Source: JAGWAJ01 sp965215155
GTDB taxonomy: Bacteria; Acidobacteriota; Vicinamibacteria; Vicinamibacterales; UBA8438
Length of the DNA stretch: 64,000 nucleotides
Assembly (NCBI GenBank): GCA_965215155.1
Contig: CBDCCY010000004.1
Coordinates: 186,001-250,000, forward strand
Reading direction: 5' to 3'
Notes under the pieces: model-generated
Databases searched by the model: none
What the model saw: only the letters and a program-made list of their open reading frames with translations
What the model was told of the DNA's origin: nothing
Program-made: the position numbers and the translations under genes
Shown here: positions 18,543 to 28,535 of the stretch, in pieces
How the letters are laid out: each line of letters begins with the position of its first letter
How positions within the stretch are numbered: the first letter of the stretch is position 1

Positions 18543-19201
18543 CTACACTCGCGCGACAAAGTCGTCGAGGTATGATTCCGTTTCGCCCGGTATGTCTCGC
18601 AGTCGCTCCCTACCCTCCGCGGCCACTATTCTACCCGCGCGCACCTCCTCCCTAATCATATAGGCTTCCGCTAAGCTGGCCTCCTTCCGTTGTGCCTCAC
18701 GTGCTGTTGCTATAGCCTTGCGGTACAGTGCAAGTCCCGTATCGTAGCGGCCTCTTCGGAATGCAATCAACCCCTGCGTCGCGGTCAACATTATGTCGCT
18801 AACGGTTGTCTCCTTCGCGAGCGACCATGCCTTCGTCACCTTCTCTTCCGCCTCGTCTAGGCGATGCTCCTCGGCCAACGCCACTGCGTAGTTGTTGTAA
18901 AGCCCGGCGTCCGTCGCGTTTGCGCGCAGCGCCTGCTCTATGATCTCTTTTGCCGCCACAGTATCACCCAAGGGGACAAGGGCGACGAAGGAACCCAGCA
19001 TCGCGGGTCGAGCCGAATACGGCTCATCCTGCAGCCACTGTCGGCAGGCGTCACTTACGCCACCCCACTCGCCAGCCAGGAAGCCCTTCCATGCCCTAGC
19101 CTCATAGGCTCGCGACACGCCGGTGTCGTCGGCTTCTAGGTCTTCCCCCCGAAGCCAATCAACGTGTCGCCGCCAGAACATCATTTGCGCCAACGAATTC
19201 T
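18543..19201 (-). pseudogene. TPR protein, C-terminal piece
   Basis: The frame enters from the ISL3 insertion at 19202 and codes for tetratricopeptide-like helices (ALRANATDAGLYNNYAVALA, LDEAEEKVTKAWSLA, IAFRRGRYDTGLALYRKA). It is the continuation of the piece at 20733-21566: joining at the 8-bp duplication gives an unbroken frame RSLIEPTENSLAQMMFWRR. The apparent start near 19193 is an artefact. Base composition is lower in GC than the flanking chromosome. Confidence 0.8.
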
Positions 19202-19240
19202 GGGTCTTCCGCAGAATCTGTGGGTAAGAACGGAGGCTGG

Positions 19241-19385
19241 TAGTCCTCGTCAGACAAGAGGCAGCGTGCCCGTGTGCTCGCCGCCGTCAAGGCGCTTCGC
19301 TCCGCTCCGCCCCCGCTGCGCGGGGCTGACGGCCTGGACGCCGGCTCCGCGCACGAGCGCCCCGGCTCTCGTCTGACGAGGACCA
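19241..19385. repeat. Long inverted repeat inside the ISL3 left end
   Basis: Arms 19241-19260 and 19366-19385 pair at 18 of 20 positions (core gtcctcgtcagac) and enclose about 105 bp of very GC-rich DNA. It could be a secondary structure protecting the transposase from read-through, or a small element inserted within the IS. Confidence 0.6.
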
Positions 19386-19523
19386 AATGCCCGACGCCCG
19401 TATCGGGAGGGCGATGGCCCGTCCCGAAGCACAGAACGCAGCCTCGACATCGGAAACGCATCCCGTTCCGGAATCCGCGACAATTGGTGTTGCAGCAGCC
19501 AAGCGACGCGGAAGGGGAACGGG

Positions 19524-20726
19524 ATGCAACTCAAGAGTATCTTGAATCGGGTCCAGAAGCACCCGTCGTTCATCTACGAGACGGTGCGGCTGGTGGAGCA
19601 CCCGCAGTTGACCCTCGAGGTTCGGGTGCGGCCTCGCGCCGGGACCCGCGCGACGTGCTCGCAGTGCAGGCGCCGGGCCCCGGGCTACGACACGCAGGCG
19701 GTCCGGCGCTTCGACTTCGTGCCCCTGTGGCACATCCCCGTGGTCTTCCTCTACGCGATGCGCCGCGTCGACTGCCCGCGCTGCGGCGTACGGGTCGAGG
19801 CGCTGCCGTGGGCCACCGGCAAGCACCGACTGACCGACGCCTACGCCTGGTTCCTCGCCGGGTGGGCCAGGCGTCTGTCGTGGCAGGAGGTCGCCGCGGC
19901 GTTCCCCACGTCCTGGGACACCGTCTATCGGGCCGTGCGCATGGCGGTCGACTGGGGCCTCGCGCACCGCGACCTCACGAACATCGAGGCCATCGGCGTC
20001 GACGAGCTCTCCCGCCGCCGCGGGCAACGCTACCTGACGCTGGTCTATCAGATCGACGGTCACTGCAAGCGCCTGCTGTGGGTCGGCCGCGAACGCAAGG
20101 CCGCGACGTTGGAGGGCTTCTTCGACATGTGGAAGCCCTACCTGAAGGTGGTTGCCGAGCGCGCCGGCCAGGCCGTGCAGGTGCTCGACCGCTTCCACAT
20201 CATGAGCCATTTCTCGCAAGCGATCGACGAGGTGCGCGCGGCGGAGGCCCGGAAGCTCGCCGCCGCGGGCCGGGCGCCGGTGCTCAAGCGCAGCCGCTGG
20301 CTCCTGCTCAAGCGTCCGGAGAATCTCAGCGACGAGCAGCGGGGCCGGCTTGCGGAGCTGGTGCGTCGCAACCTGCGCACGGTTCGCGCCTACCTGCTCA
20401 AGGAGGACTTTCAAGCGCTGTGGGGCTACGTGTCGCCGTACTGGGCCGGCCGGTTCCTCGACCGCTGGTGCACTCGGACGATGCGCTCGCGGCTCGACCC
20501 GATGAAGGAGGTGGCCCGCATGCTGCGCTCGCACCGCGACCTGATCCTGAACTGGTTCCGGGCCCGAGGGCAGTTCTCCAGTGGCATTGTCGAAGGCTTC
20601 AACGGGAAGGCCAGAGTGATCACCAAACGGGCGTATGGCTTCCGCACCTCCGCGGCACTGGAAGTCGCTTTGTATCATGCACTTGGCGACCTGCCCGAAC
20701 CAGAACTCACCCACAGATTCTGCTGA
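19524..20726 (+). CDS. ISL3-family transposase
   Basis: 400 residues, full length. The N-terminal zinc-binding region has CSQCRRRAPGYDTQ and VDCPRCGVRVEALPW; an HTH follows (SWQEVAAAFPTSWDTVYRAV). The DDE motifs are IEAIGVDELSRRRG, VQVLDRFHIMSHF and SGIVEGFNGKARVITKRAYG. It catalyses movement of the surrounding IS. The ATG at 19524 follows the ribosome site ggaaggggaacggg. Confidence 0.93.
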   Translation: MQLKSILNRVQKHPSFIYETVRLVEHPQLTLEVRVRPRAGTRATCSQCRRRAPGYDTQAVRRFDFVPLWHIPVVFLYAMRRVDCPRCGVRVEALPWATGKHRLTDAYAWFLAGWARRLSWQEVAAAFPTSWDTVYRAVRMAVDWGLAHRDLTNIEAIGVDELSRRRGQRYLTLVYQIDGHCKRLLWVGRERKAATLEGFFDMWKPYLKVVAERAGQAVQVLDRFHIMSHFSQAIDEVRAAEARKLAAAGRAPVLKRSRWLLLKRPENLSDEQRGRLAELVRRNLRTVRAYLLKEDFQALWGYVSPYWAGRFLDRWCTRTMRSRLDPMKEVARMLRSHRDLILNWFRARGQFSSGIVEGFNGKARVITKRAYGFRTSAALEVALYHALGDLPEPELTHRFC

Positions 20727-20732
20727 CGAGGC

Positions 20733-21566
20733 CGAATTCTCGGTAGGCTCTATTAAACTCCTCTTGAAGAGCTTTCGGGCCGATCTTCGCGCCCCACTCT
20801 CCATCTCCAGAGTCGCGATGGTGCTCGCAAGTTCCGTGACGTCGTGCGGCGGCCAGATGTCGTCCCGTACCATTCTCAGTCCACGTCGAATGAACCTAGA
20901 TCTTCTCTCTGCCACTGACCCGGCAGAAATCTCCGCGGCCAGCAACCAGGGATCTGCCTTCACGGCGTCGGCCCTTGTGAGGGTGTCGTACGCTCTAAGG
21001 GGATCATCCATGTGGACAAACAGTCGACTCGCCGATCGGAGGACAAAGCGATTCGCTGGAGCCACTTCGAGGGCGACTTCGATCGCACGAACTGATTGTT
21101 GGAGTTGGCCCGCGTTGGCGTACTCGCGCCCTAGATCCGTCCACAGCACGGCGTTCCTCGGCTCCGTCGACAGACGCTGACGCATGCGATGGATTCTCGT
21201 CCGGCGAGCCAGGAGAGTCTCTTCCGCAACAAGATCCCCGACGTGTTCCGTGCCCCCCAGAACCCGCCGTGCCAACGTTCGATTGACGTCGCTCGTGCTG
21301 TGGTCCAGAAGAAGGCATGCTGCGTCCCGCACCTCCGCACTGTCTCGTCGGTCCAGGACGACGGCCGCCCCAACGAGGTCGGCCGCTACGCTGTCTGTGC
21401 GGTCCGTGTGCCAGCGGGCAACCTTCTTGGCAAGTGCGTCGAACGCCGTGATGCGGCGCTCAGCTTGCGCTCGAGGGGAAGTGAGTTCCCCGAGTGCAAC
21501 TGTCGTCGCGAAGCTGCGCCATCGAGGGAGTACGCGTCGATGCTTGTCATCGGCGAAGCTGCTCAC
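20733..21566 (-). pseudogene. TPR protein, N-terminal piece
   Basis: GTG at 21566 overlaps the TGA of the upstream kinase gene (GTGA), so the two were translated together. The product starts MSSFADDKHRRVLPRW and contains TPR-like helices (NAVLWTDLGREYANAGQLQQ, ALEVAPANRFVLRSASRLFV). It is cut by the ISL3 element after LIEPTENS. The intact ancestor would have been about 490 residues. Such TPR proteins next to a kinase may be its substrate or sensor. Confidence 0.82.
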
Positions 21567-21909
21567 GGTACGTCTCGGCCGGCCAGACCACGTCGCTGCA
21601 GCGCTACACGCCGGGCCAGCAAGTCGAACTTTGTCACGTAGCGATCCAGCGCGTACCGAGCCGCGGAACGCCGATCTCTCGGGTGACCACGTCGTTCGGG
21701 ATCCGGTTCACACAGTTGTCGAGCTACCTGGATCAACTCGCCTCGAACGGTTTTCGGCATCTGTGATGCGACTTCCTCAAGGGCGGCGTCGAACGCGTGT
21801 CTCAAGTACGGCAGCACACTGACGTAGTCGCCCTTCCAGTGCCGGTGCGTGTGTTCGGATGCCAGGTACGCGTACAGCAGTCGAGTGGCCCCCTACTGTA
21901 CGAAGTAGC
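21563..21909 (-). pseudogene. Protein kinase, C-terminal piece
   Basis: This is the other side of the IS630 insertion from the kinase at 23070-23796. Removing the IS and one TA gives MISSYFVQ, then an in-frame TAG (21893-21895), then the frame continues GATRLLYAYLASEHTHRHW and ends LCEPDPERRGHP...RDVP. The DPxRRGHP motif is common at the end of kinase catalytic domains. The TAG would inactivate the gene even without the IS. Confidence 0.75.
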
Positions 21910-21911
21910 TA

Positions 21912-23069
21912 GTGTCCAACGCCTGAAGTTCTTGACCAGTAGAATCGGCTCGTGGTACGGTCGGCCCGGAAGCGAGGAGGGCCGTGCCGAACCATTACAC
22001 ACGAGAGGTCCCGGAGGTCTCGGACGCACAGCGCGAGGAACTGGAGGGTTGGCTGCGCCGGCGCAATACCGCGCAGGCTCTGGCCCTGAGGGCACGCATC
22101 GTGCTGCAGAGCGCCGCGGGACGGAGCGACCAGGTCGTGGCGCAGGCTCTGGGCACGACGCGGGCCACGGTCGGCAAGTGGCGGCGGCGGTTCCTGCGCA
22201 ACGGCTGCGACGGCTTGCTGGACGAACCACGGCCGGGCGCGCCGCGCCGGGTGTCGGACGAGGACGTCGAACGGGTCGTGGTCCGGACGCTGGAGACGAC
22301 CCCACGGGGGGCGACGCATTGGAGCCGGGAGTCGATGGCCCGAGCCTGCGGGCTGAGCGCTTCGACCGTCGGCCGCGTGTGGCGCGCGTTCGCGCTCAAG
22401 CCCCATCGCAGCGAGACCTTCAAGCTGTCGCGAGACCCGTTGTTCATCGAGAAAGTGCGCGATATCGTGGGGCTGTACCTGCATCCGCCGGAGCGAGCGG
22501 TGGTGCTGTGTGTGGATGAGAAGTCGCAGATCCAGGCGTTGAACCGTACCCAGCCGGTGTTGCCGATGCGTCCGGGAGCACCGGAGCAGCGGACACACGA
22601 CTATCGACGGCACGGCACGACCTCGTTGTTCGCGGCCCTGAACACCGCCACCGGCGAGGTGATCGGCAGGTGCTTTCGGAAGCACCGCTCGGTGGAGTTC
22701 AAGCGCTTCCTCGCCGTGATCGACAAGGCGGTGCCGCCCGACCTCGACATCCACCTGGTGCTGGACAACTACGGCACGCACAAGACGGCGATGATCCACG
22801 ACTGGCTGGCACGGCGTCCTCGGTATCACCTGCACTTCACGCCCACGAGCGCATCGTGGCTCAACCAGGTAGAGCGTTGGTTCGCCGAGATCACCCGGCA
22901 GCAGATCCGGCGTGGAACCCATCGCAGCACCCAAGCACTCGAGGCGGCGATCAAGGAGTACCTGGCGGTCTACAACGAAGACCCCAAGCCCTTCGTCTGG
23001 ACGAAGACCGCCGAGCAGATCCTGGAATCCCTGAAGCGTTACTGCTCACGTATTTCTGACGGTGCACAC
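21912..23069 (+). mobile_element. IS630-family insertion sequence, copy 1
   Basis: 1158 bp between TA dinucleotides (21910-21911 and 23070-23071), the target used by IS630/Tc1. Imperfect ends start GTGTCCAACGCCTGAAG and GTGTGCACCGTCAGAAA. It carries one intact transposase and splits the kinase gene. A nearly identical copy is at 34261-35416. Confidence 0.92.
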
Positions 23070-23072
23070 TAG
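21984..23072 (+). CDS. IS630-family transposase (copy 1)
   Basis: 362 residues. The N-terminal HTH pair (LRARIVLQSAAGRSDQVVAQ, TTRATVGKWRRRFL) binds the ends. The DDE triad is in VVLCVDEKSQIQALNRTQP, DIHLVLDNYGTHKTAM and TSASWLNQVERWFAEITR. Its stop codon uses the target TA. This copy has an intact C-terminus; copy 2 has a 2-base deletion there. Confidence 0.93.
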   Translation: MPNHYTREVPEVSDAQREELEGWLRRRNTAQALALRARIVLQSAAGRSDQVVAQALGTTRATVGKWRRRFLRNGCDGLLDEPRPGAPRRVSDEDVERVVVRTLETTPRGATHWSRESMARACGLSASTVGRVWRAFALKPHRSETFKLSRDPLFIEKVRDIVGLYLHPPERAVVLCVDEKSQIQALNRTQPVLPMRPGAPEQRTHDYRRHGTTSLFAALNTATGEVIGRCFRKHRSVEFKRFLAVIDKAVPPDLDIHLVLDNYGTHKTAMIHDWLARRPRYHLHFTPTSASWLNQVERWFAEITRQQIRRGTHRSTQALEAAIKEYLAVYNEDPKPFVWTKTAEQILESLKRYCSRISDGAH

Positions 23073-23796
23073 AGATCATACTCCCGAGCAAATAGAGATC
23101 GCAACCCAGTCGCCGTGCACTCCAGTCGGGAAGAAGATAACCGTACAACAACTCTGGCGGAGCATAGGTTGCGTCGCCGGCGATGGTCAGACTGTCGTGC
23201 GGCGCGTGCGCACCACGCCTGGCTGAACGGCCGAGGTCGGCCAGCTTAGACACGTCGCGGTTGAACACGAGTACGTTCGAGGGCTTTACATCCTGATGAG
23301 CGATGTCTTGGCTGTGTAGTTGACGGATGCCGGTTGCCACGTGATGAAGGGACCGCAGAATCCAAGCGATATCCAGCTCGGTTAGAACGTCGGCATGGTC
23401 ATGCAGATCTCCATCGGCGAGCTCAAAGATGATGTATTGGACGACCTCGCCGGCGACAGTGACCTTGCCGTCGGCCAAAGCACTTACAACCCTGTCGAAA
23501 CGACGTGATCGGCACAGCTGGAGCAGTCCTCTCTCGAAGTTGTACGATTCAGTGAGTCTCTGCAGTTCGCTGGCCGGATCGTGCGCCTGCAGGGCGCGCG
23601 AATAGTCAAGCGCCTTGAGGAAAGCACGGTCCCCTCTCTTGTCCTTCACGATATAGGCTTCAGAGAAGCAACCGCCGGTGGTGCTGGAAAGATCGATGTG
23701 CCGTACAACCTCCCAACCGCCTTCAAGCGTGTACCCAGACAGTTTCGCGGCGGCGGTTGGGGGCTTAGCCTTCGGAGGCGTGGCAGGCGGTGGCAT
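23070..23796 (-). pseudogene. Serine/threonine protein kinase, N-terminal piece
   Basis: The catalytic domain starts near residue 25 and shows a glycine-loop-like GGCFSEAYIV, the ATP lysine in RAFLKALD, the catalytic loop IAHQDVKPSNVLVF, the metal-binding DLG in SKLADLGRSARRG and the APE-like YAPPELL. It is cut after LYLLGSMIS by the IS630 and resumes at 21909. A proline/alanine-rich leader precedes the domain. With the coupled TPR gene it formed a two-gene operon of the type seen in defence islands. Confidence 0.88.
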
Positions 23797-24057
23797 CGGC
23801 TGCCCCGTAGCTTAGCACAGAATGTGTCGCCCCGGGGGGAGGAACACCGATTGAGCGCGCTTGCTCCCCGCAACTCGGCGAGAAGAGCCCAAACGCCGAA
23901 TCAGATTCGTCTAGGCTCGGCCCGCGTACGGCGGACGCGGCCGCTGGTTCTCGGTCGCGGGCTTGCGCAGTAGTTTTCGTGGCGTCGAACTCCTCACCTC
24001 GAAATGGGGACTGTCGCGAGGCACGCCAAACAGGGCAATACAGCCCTGGCCTGCAAT

Positions 24058-24465
24058 TCAGAGGGGCATACTCCACCGTTTAGCGGGCGAGCGCCTCGTC
24101 CACTCGAACCCGGAGTCGCGCCGCCTCCGGCGTGTTTCTACGAAGTCCGCCTCGATGCCCACCGCCAGCCCGGGGCTTTTGGGAAGCGCGTCGTAGATCG
24201 CCTCGGGGAATCCACCGTGGACATTGTGCTTCACGCACGCCCAGAACGGGAAGCTGGGGTGAACTGCCTTCCTTGAAGGCCCGAATTCACGCAGCAGGGC
24301 GCCCAGCGGTTCCGCAGTCTCGCCGTACCGCGCCATGCGCGGCTCGGCTCTGTGGCATCTCCCGATTGCCCAGAGCGCGCGGAGAGGCTTGTGGGGAGCG
24401 CGTTGGCCGCGAGCGCGCCGCACGTGAAGCTTGCCGAAGATCACCTGCAGGCTACGGTCGTCCAC
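24058..24465 (-). pseudogene. N-terminal remnant of an HNH-type restriction endonuclease
   Basis: The start GTG overlaps the TAG of the upstream small gene (TAGTG). FGKLHVRRARGQRAPHKPLR, then RYGETAEPLGALLREFGPSR and HPSFPFW resemble the N-terminal domain of putative HNH restriction endonucleases (RxxRxxxAPHKPLxLL ... PFxxL). The HNH domain itself is missing and the tail becomes basic and unstructured, so the gene is truncated. Confidence 0.45.
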
Positions 24466-24797
24466 TACCGGCTCGACCCCACTCTTCTTCGGCCTCGATC
24501 CTGCGACCGGCCGTTCACCACCGCAACGGTCCTACGGGGTGGGGAACTCGCCATCGAAGCGGTGGAGCGGGCCGCCGGCGCGGCAGCGGACGTGGGCGAC
24601 GTGTGGCCGTACGCCTCGTCGTCATCGTTGAAGAACTGGAGCCCGTCGATGCCGGCGCGGTCGAACGCCTCCAAGGCGTTGGTGGCCCGGATCGTGTAGG
24701 TCGCCTCCTCGCGCAGGCGCTCGCCGCTCGTGACGCGGACTCGGACGCGATGGGTCTGCTTCGGGATCGTGTGGCTGCGCCGCATCTTGCCGGCCAT
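24465..24797 (-). CDS. Hypothetical 110-aa protein
   Basis: ATG at 24797 begins MAGKMRRSHTIPKQTHRVRV; the core VRVTSGERLREEATYTIRAT and GIDGLQFFNDDDEAYGHTS look coding, while the C-terminus is low-complexity. No family is recognised. Coupling to the HNH remnant suggests they belonged to one operon. Confidence 0.4.
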   Translation of the reverse strand: MAGKMRRSHTIPKQTHRVRVRVTSGERLREEATYTIRATNALEAFDRAGIDGLQFFNDDDEAYGHTSPTSAAAPAARSTASMASSPPRRTVAVVNGRSQDRGRRRVGSSR

Positions 24798-24931
24798 GGT
24801 CGTTGTTCTTCGTCTGCACCGATGGTCTCGCCAAGCGTGCCCCGCTCCGGGAGCCGACCGCCACGCTGGCTTCCGCCGGCAGCAGACCCGCACCCCTCCA
24901 ATCGGCCTTACCGTACCACGAGCGTGCGACG

Positions 24932-25013
24932 CCACGGCAGGTTGTCGCCCTCCGCCCAGGGCGTCGCCGGGGACCCGTCGATCCAGGACGGAGGCCAGCG
25001 TGAGGTTCGTCAT
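24932..25013 (-). pseudogene. Shard of a methyltransferase N-terminus
   Basis: About 80 bp closely match the 5' part of the arsenosugar methyltransferase gene at about 9450-9535 (shared gccctccgcccagggcgtcg). It encodes ASVLDRRVPGDA in place of AALLDRQVPATP and is frameshifted. The rest of 24798-25074 holds no gene I can see. Confidence 0.55.
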
Positions 25014-25074
25014 GCCGCGCGGGCGCTTTCCCGCCGGCGCCGGGCCGGCCCTCTGCGCCGTCGTTCCGGGGTGG

Positions 25075-25353
25075 TCACGCTGCGGGCGGCGCGAACGCCT
25101 CGACGAAGTGGACCTCGCCGTCGAGCACCTCGGCGGCGGCGCCCGCCGCGGACGCCGCCGCCGAGGCCATGTACGCTTCCGCCCGGGCGCGATCCTCGAC
25201 CTCGAGCAGGAAGAACACCACGTCGGGCGCGTCGACCGAGCGCCAGACGTGCTCGACCGTCATCCCGGCCGCGGCGCCCGCCGCGGCCTGCGCGTCGAAG
25301 ACGCTCTTCCACCGCTCGGCGTCCTGCACTCGATTGCGAACCAGCAGCATCAT
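25075..25353 (-). CDS. Dimeric alpha/beta-barrel-like protein, 92 aa (copy 1)
   Basis: Starts MMLLVRNRVQDAERWKSVFD and contains TVEHVWRSVDAPDVVFFLLE and AEAYMASAAAS, the beta-alpha-beta pattern of small ferredoxin-like (ABM or cyclase-like) proteins. No catalytic residue is evident. It is divergent from the alpha-hydroxy-acid dehydrogenase gene 131 bp away, and the pair is duplicated at 43840-45538. Confidence 0.75.
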   Translation of the reverse strand: MMLLVRNRVQDAERWKSVFDAQAAAGAAAGMTVEHVWRSVDAPDVVFFLLEVEDRARAEAYMASAAASAAGAAAEVLDGEVHFVEAFAPPAA

Positions 25354-25484
25354 CGTCGGTCTCCCTGCGGCGGCGCACACGGTGGCGTGGGCATCGTCCT
25401 CCCGGGTATTCTGCGGGTGCGGACGACGAACGTCGGCTTCGGCGACCGGGACCGGCGGGGCGCGCGCCCCGGAGGAGAGTGACC
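25354..25484. promoter_or_regulatory. Divergent promoter region, dehydrogenase and barrel protein (copy 1)
   Basis: The 131-bp gap between divergent genes must hold both promoters; ggaggaga ends 7 bp before the dehydrogenase ATG. The same region is at 44119-44248. No clear -35/-10 pair stands out. Confidence 0.45.
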
Positions 25485-26774
25485 ATGGCCGACCCGATTC
25501 CCCCGCGGACCGACCGGCGCCAGTTCCTGCGCATGCTGGCCGCCAGCCCCGCCCTGCCCTACGTCGCGCTCTCCCCGACGATCCTCCACGCGCTCGGCCA
25601 GGAGCCGTTCCGCGAGGGCGGCCCCGCGGCGGAGCTCATCGCGTCGCCGGAGGAGGCACTGACGGTCTTCGACTTCGAGGCCGTCGCCAAGGAGAAGCTG
25701 CACTACGGGCACGTCGCCTTCCTCGGCGGCACCGAGGACGAGGGCACGTACCGCGCCAACCGCGAGGGCTTCACGTAGTACCAGCTCCGCGTCCGGCGCC
25801 TGGTCGACATCAGCCGCATCGACATGTCGGTGTCGCTCTTCGGCGACCGCGCCCACTCCCCGGTCCTCCTCTGCCCCTGCGGCGCGCTCAGCGCCTTCCA
25901 TCCGCGCGGCGAGGTCGAGGTGGCCCGCGCCGTCAACACCCGCGGCCACATCATGACGCTCTCGAACGCGGCCAGCCAACCCATCGAGGACGTCGCGGCG
26001 GCCCGCGGCGGCCCCGTCTGGTTCCAGCTCTACCGCGACCCCGACTGGAGCCGGACGCTGGCCATGATCAAGCGCGCCGAGGCGGCCGGTTCCCCCGTGC
26101 TCGCCTGGACCATCGACAGCCAGGGCGGCGGCAAGCGCATCGTCCACGCGCGCGCCCGGCGCCGCGACCGCGCCTTCTGCGGCACCTGCCACACGCTGAA
26201 CCCGGACGACCGGGGCCTCGCGCTCCCCGGCTTCCTGGGGTCGACCATCAATCCCGACGGGAAGCCCATGACGACCACGCCGCCGCTCGGGCCGCCGCGG
26301 CTCGACGGACGGATCGCCACCTGGGACTACGTCAAGCGGCTGAAGGACGCCACCTCGATGAAGGTGGTGCTCAAGGGCATCGTCACGCGCGAGGACGCGG
26401 AGCTCGCGCTCGAGTACGGCGCCGACGGCATCTGGGTCTCGAACCACGGCGGCCGCATGGAGAACAGCCTGCGCTCGTCGGTGGAGTGCGTCCCCGAGGT
26501 GGCGGCGGGCGTCGCCGGCCGCGCCCCGATCATCGTCGACGGCGGCTTCCGCCGCGGCACCGACATCTTCAAGGCGCTGGCCCTCGGCGCGACGGCCGTG
26601 GGCGTCGGGCGCCCCTACATCTTCGGCCTCGCGGCGTTCGGGCAACCCGGCGTCGAGACGGCGCTCGACATCCTGGACAGCGAGCTGCGGATGGTGATGC
26701 GGCAGGCCGGGACGCCCAGCCTCGGGCGGATCACGAAGTCCTACGTGCGCGATCGCCGGATGCCGGCCTGGTAG
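25485..26774 (+). pseudogene. FMN-dependent alpha-hydroxy-acid dehydrogenase, copy A (nonsense codon)
   Basis: Full length and nearly identical to the intact copy at 44249, but codon 98 is TAG where the others have CAG (REGFT-stop-YQLRVRR, 25776-25778). All later motifs are kept. Translation would stop after 97 residues. Transition C-to-T explains the change. Confidence 0.88.
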
Positions 26775-26937
26775 GTCCGGCGCGGGGGCGCGGAAGAACG
26801 CCTTCCGCCTCCTCCTCGCCGGCTGCTGCCGCGGCTCGACGGCCCGACGCTGGGAGCTCTTCCAGCAGCGGGCCGGCCAGGAACTTGCGCTGGCCAGGCG
26901 GCGGCCCGGAAAGACCGAACGCTGCGGGCACCGGTCC

Positions 26938-27085
26938 CTAGCAGTATCGCCCGTCGATCACCGATGGCGGGCCGTGCCGCTCAACGCGGAGCAACTCGCC
27001 CGCTTCCAACCCAGGCCAATACAGGGTCGGGAATAGCTGCCGCCCTGTCACCTTCCCCTGAAGCTCGCCCCACCGGTCCGGGTTG
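26938..27085 (-). other. Possible gene remnant in the 26,775-27,140 gap
   Basis: Between the dehydrogenase and the DUF1524 piece no full gene is present. On the minus strand a short frame reads FNPDRWGELQGKVTGRQLF and ends SVIDGRYC-stop with coding-like composition. It has no start and no recognised family. Confidence 0.2.
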
Positions 27086-27140
27086 AATGGAGGAGATGGG
27101 ATGGATGCCTCGGTTGAAGACGTAGGAAGCAGCTAAGAGC

Positions 27141-28535
27141 TCAATCCACCATCTCGCCCCCCGCGTTTCCTTCCATATTGACCGCCTGCCGCACGATTGC
27201 GATGGCTGCGTTGATCTGCTCCTCCCTCCCCACATCCACCAGAACACCCCAGTCGCCGTAAGCCGCATTGGAAATGAACTTCCAATCATTCGCGTCCTGA
27301 GCCAGCTCGCCCGCGTCGTCTACCTCCGAGTACTCGATATCGAGCAGCAACCTAACGCCCCATTTCTGCGGCAGCATCTCCAAAACCAAGTTCGAGCCAA
27401 CGTAGTAGCAAGCCGACCTTCTCTCCACAGTTACGATCAGAGCTCCCAAACCACGGACGTCCTCATCCAGCCGCCGAAAGAGCCGCCGGGCCGCCGCGCT
27501 CATGCTGAGGCTAGCGGGAGACCGGGCAGCGGCCCGTTCTCGCAATTCCTTGATCTCCGCCTGCTCAACTAGCGCCGAGGCGACATCGACGCTTGGCCAG
27601 ATGTCCAGTGCCCGCGCTACGAGCCGCTTGGCACGCGTACGCATCTGTCTTGTCGTCCATTCGCTCCGCTCTCGCACAAATCGGTTGAGTCGAACCGCGC
27701 TGTCCTTGAAGCCGCCCCTCATATCTCGCTTGTCTTCGAACGGCCGATCCGAGTAACGACCATTGTACGCCGTCAGTGTCAAGTTCCCGAGGCGATGGAG
27801 CCACGTCTTGTGAGCATCTTGCCAATCGGACCCCAGCATGCCCTTCCAGCCTCGTGACAGACTCTGTGGCATAATGTGCTCAATCGTATACGTATCAACA
27901 GGACTCGGCTCGGGCTGACCCGAGTTCTCCAGTTGCTTCAGCAGGTAGAGACAAATGCGTCGGTGGTAGAGGTCGTCCTCCAGGAGTGCTCGTTCGAACG
28001 CGGCGTCCGAGGGAAACTCGTACGCGTCCTGCCTCACGAGCGCAATCTGTAGATCCACGAGTGGCGACTGTTCTGTGAGCTTGAAGGCCAGGCCCGCAAA
28101 GACCGCCCAGTAGCTTCTCGTTTGAAGTCCACAAACGGCGCGTCGAACGAGATAGCTCTCAATCAGCAGGAGCCCCTTCACAAAGTCCGCGCTCGATAGC
28201 GCGCCGGCGTCGTGAAGACCATGTAGGCGCATGACGAGAAGTGCGACGGCGTCTCCGTGCTGCCGCAAGCGTCGCAGTGCGTCCGTGAACGGTAGGCCTT
28301 CCTTTGGCCGGACGTAGAACGCCGCGTAGCGTCTAGCGCAGCGGGCAAGATCGGCGAGCCGAGTCTCGACGTCGCTTTCTTCCTCGAAACGAAAATGTGC
28401 CTTGAAGGTGTCGTAGATCCTATCGTGACGAATCTGGCGTGCCGTGCGAGTCTCTATGGCGGTATAGTCCCTTAGGAAGGAATCCATCCCCCAATCGGAG
28501 CCTCTGAAGCTCCTTTTGACAACACTCCAGTATCT
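27141..28535 (-). pseudogene. GmrSD-like DUF262/DUF1524 protein, C-terminal piece
   Basis: The frame enters from IS66 copy 2 and continues RYWSVVKRSFRGSDW. It has the HNH-like DUF1524 motif TIEHIMPQSLSRGWKGM followed by HRLGNLTLTAYNGRYSDRPF, and a C-terminal extension that ends NMEGNAGGEMVD. The N-terminal DUF262 pieces lie at 33762-34260 and 35417-35629. The intact ancestor (about 700 residues) would match GmrSD-type modification-dependent nucleases, which cut modified phage DNA. Confidence 0.88.
28528..28535. repeat. Target duplication of IS66 copy 2, left
   Basis: cagtatct, repeated at 33762-33769 on the other side of the element. The 8-bp length is that expected of IS66. Confidence 0.9.

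Larger units (their letters stand above)
19202..20732 (+). mobile_element. ISL3-family insertion sequence
   Basis: 1531 bp with terminal repeats sharing GCAGAATCTGTGGGT, flanked by an 8-bp duplication cgaattct (19194-19201 and 20733-20740). It has one intact transposase and interrupts the TPR gene. Intact ends, target duplication and open reading frame suggest a recent insertion. Confidence 0.92.

Noticed and set aside
25776..25778. TAG codons in the dehydrogenase copy A and in the kinase as recoded sense codons
   Set aside because: Many genes here, including the dehydrogenase itself, use TAG as the normal stop, other copies have CAG at that site, and no suppressor tRNA is visible.
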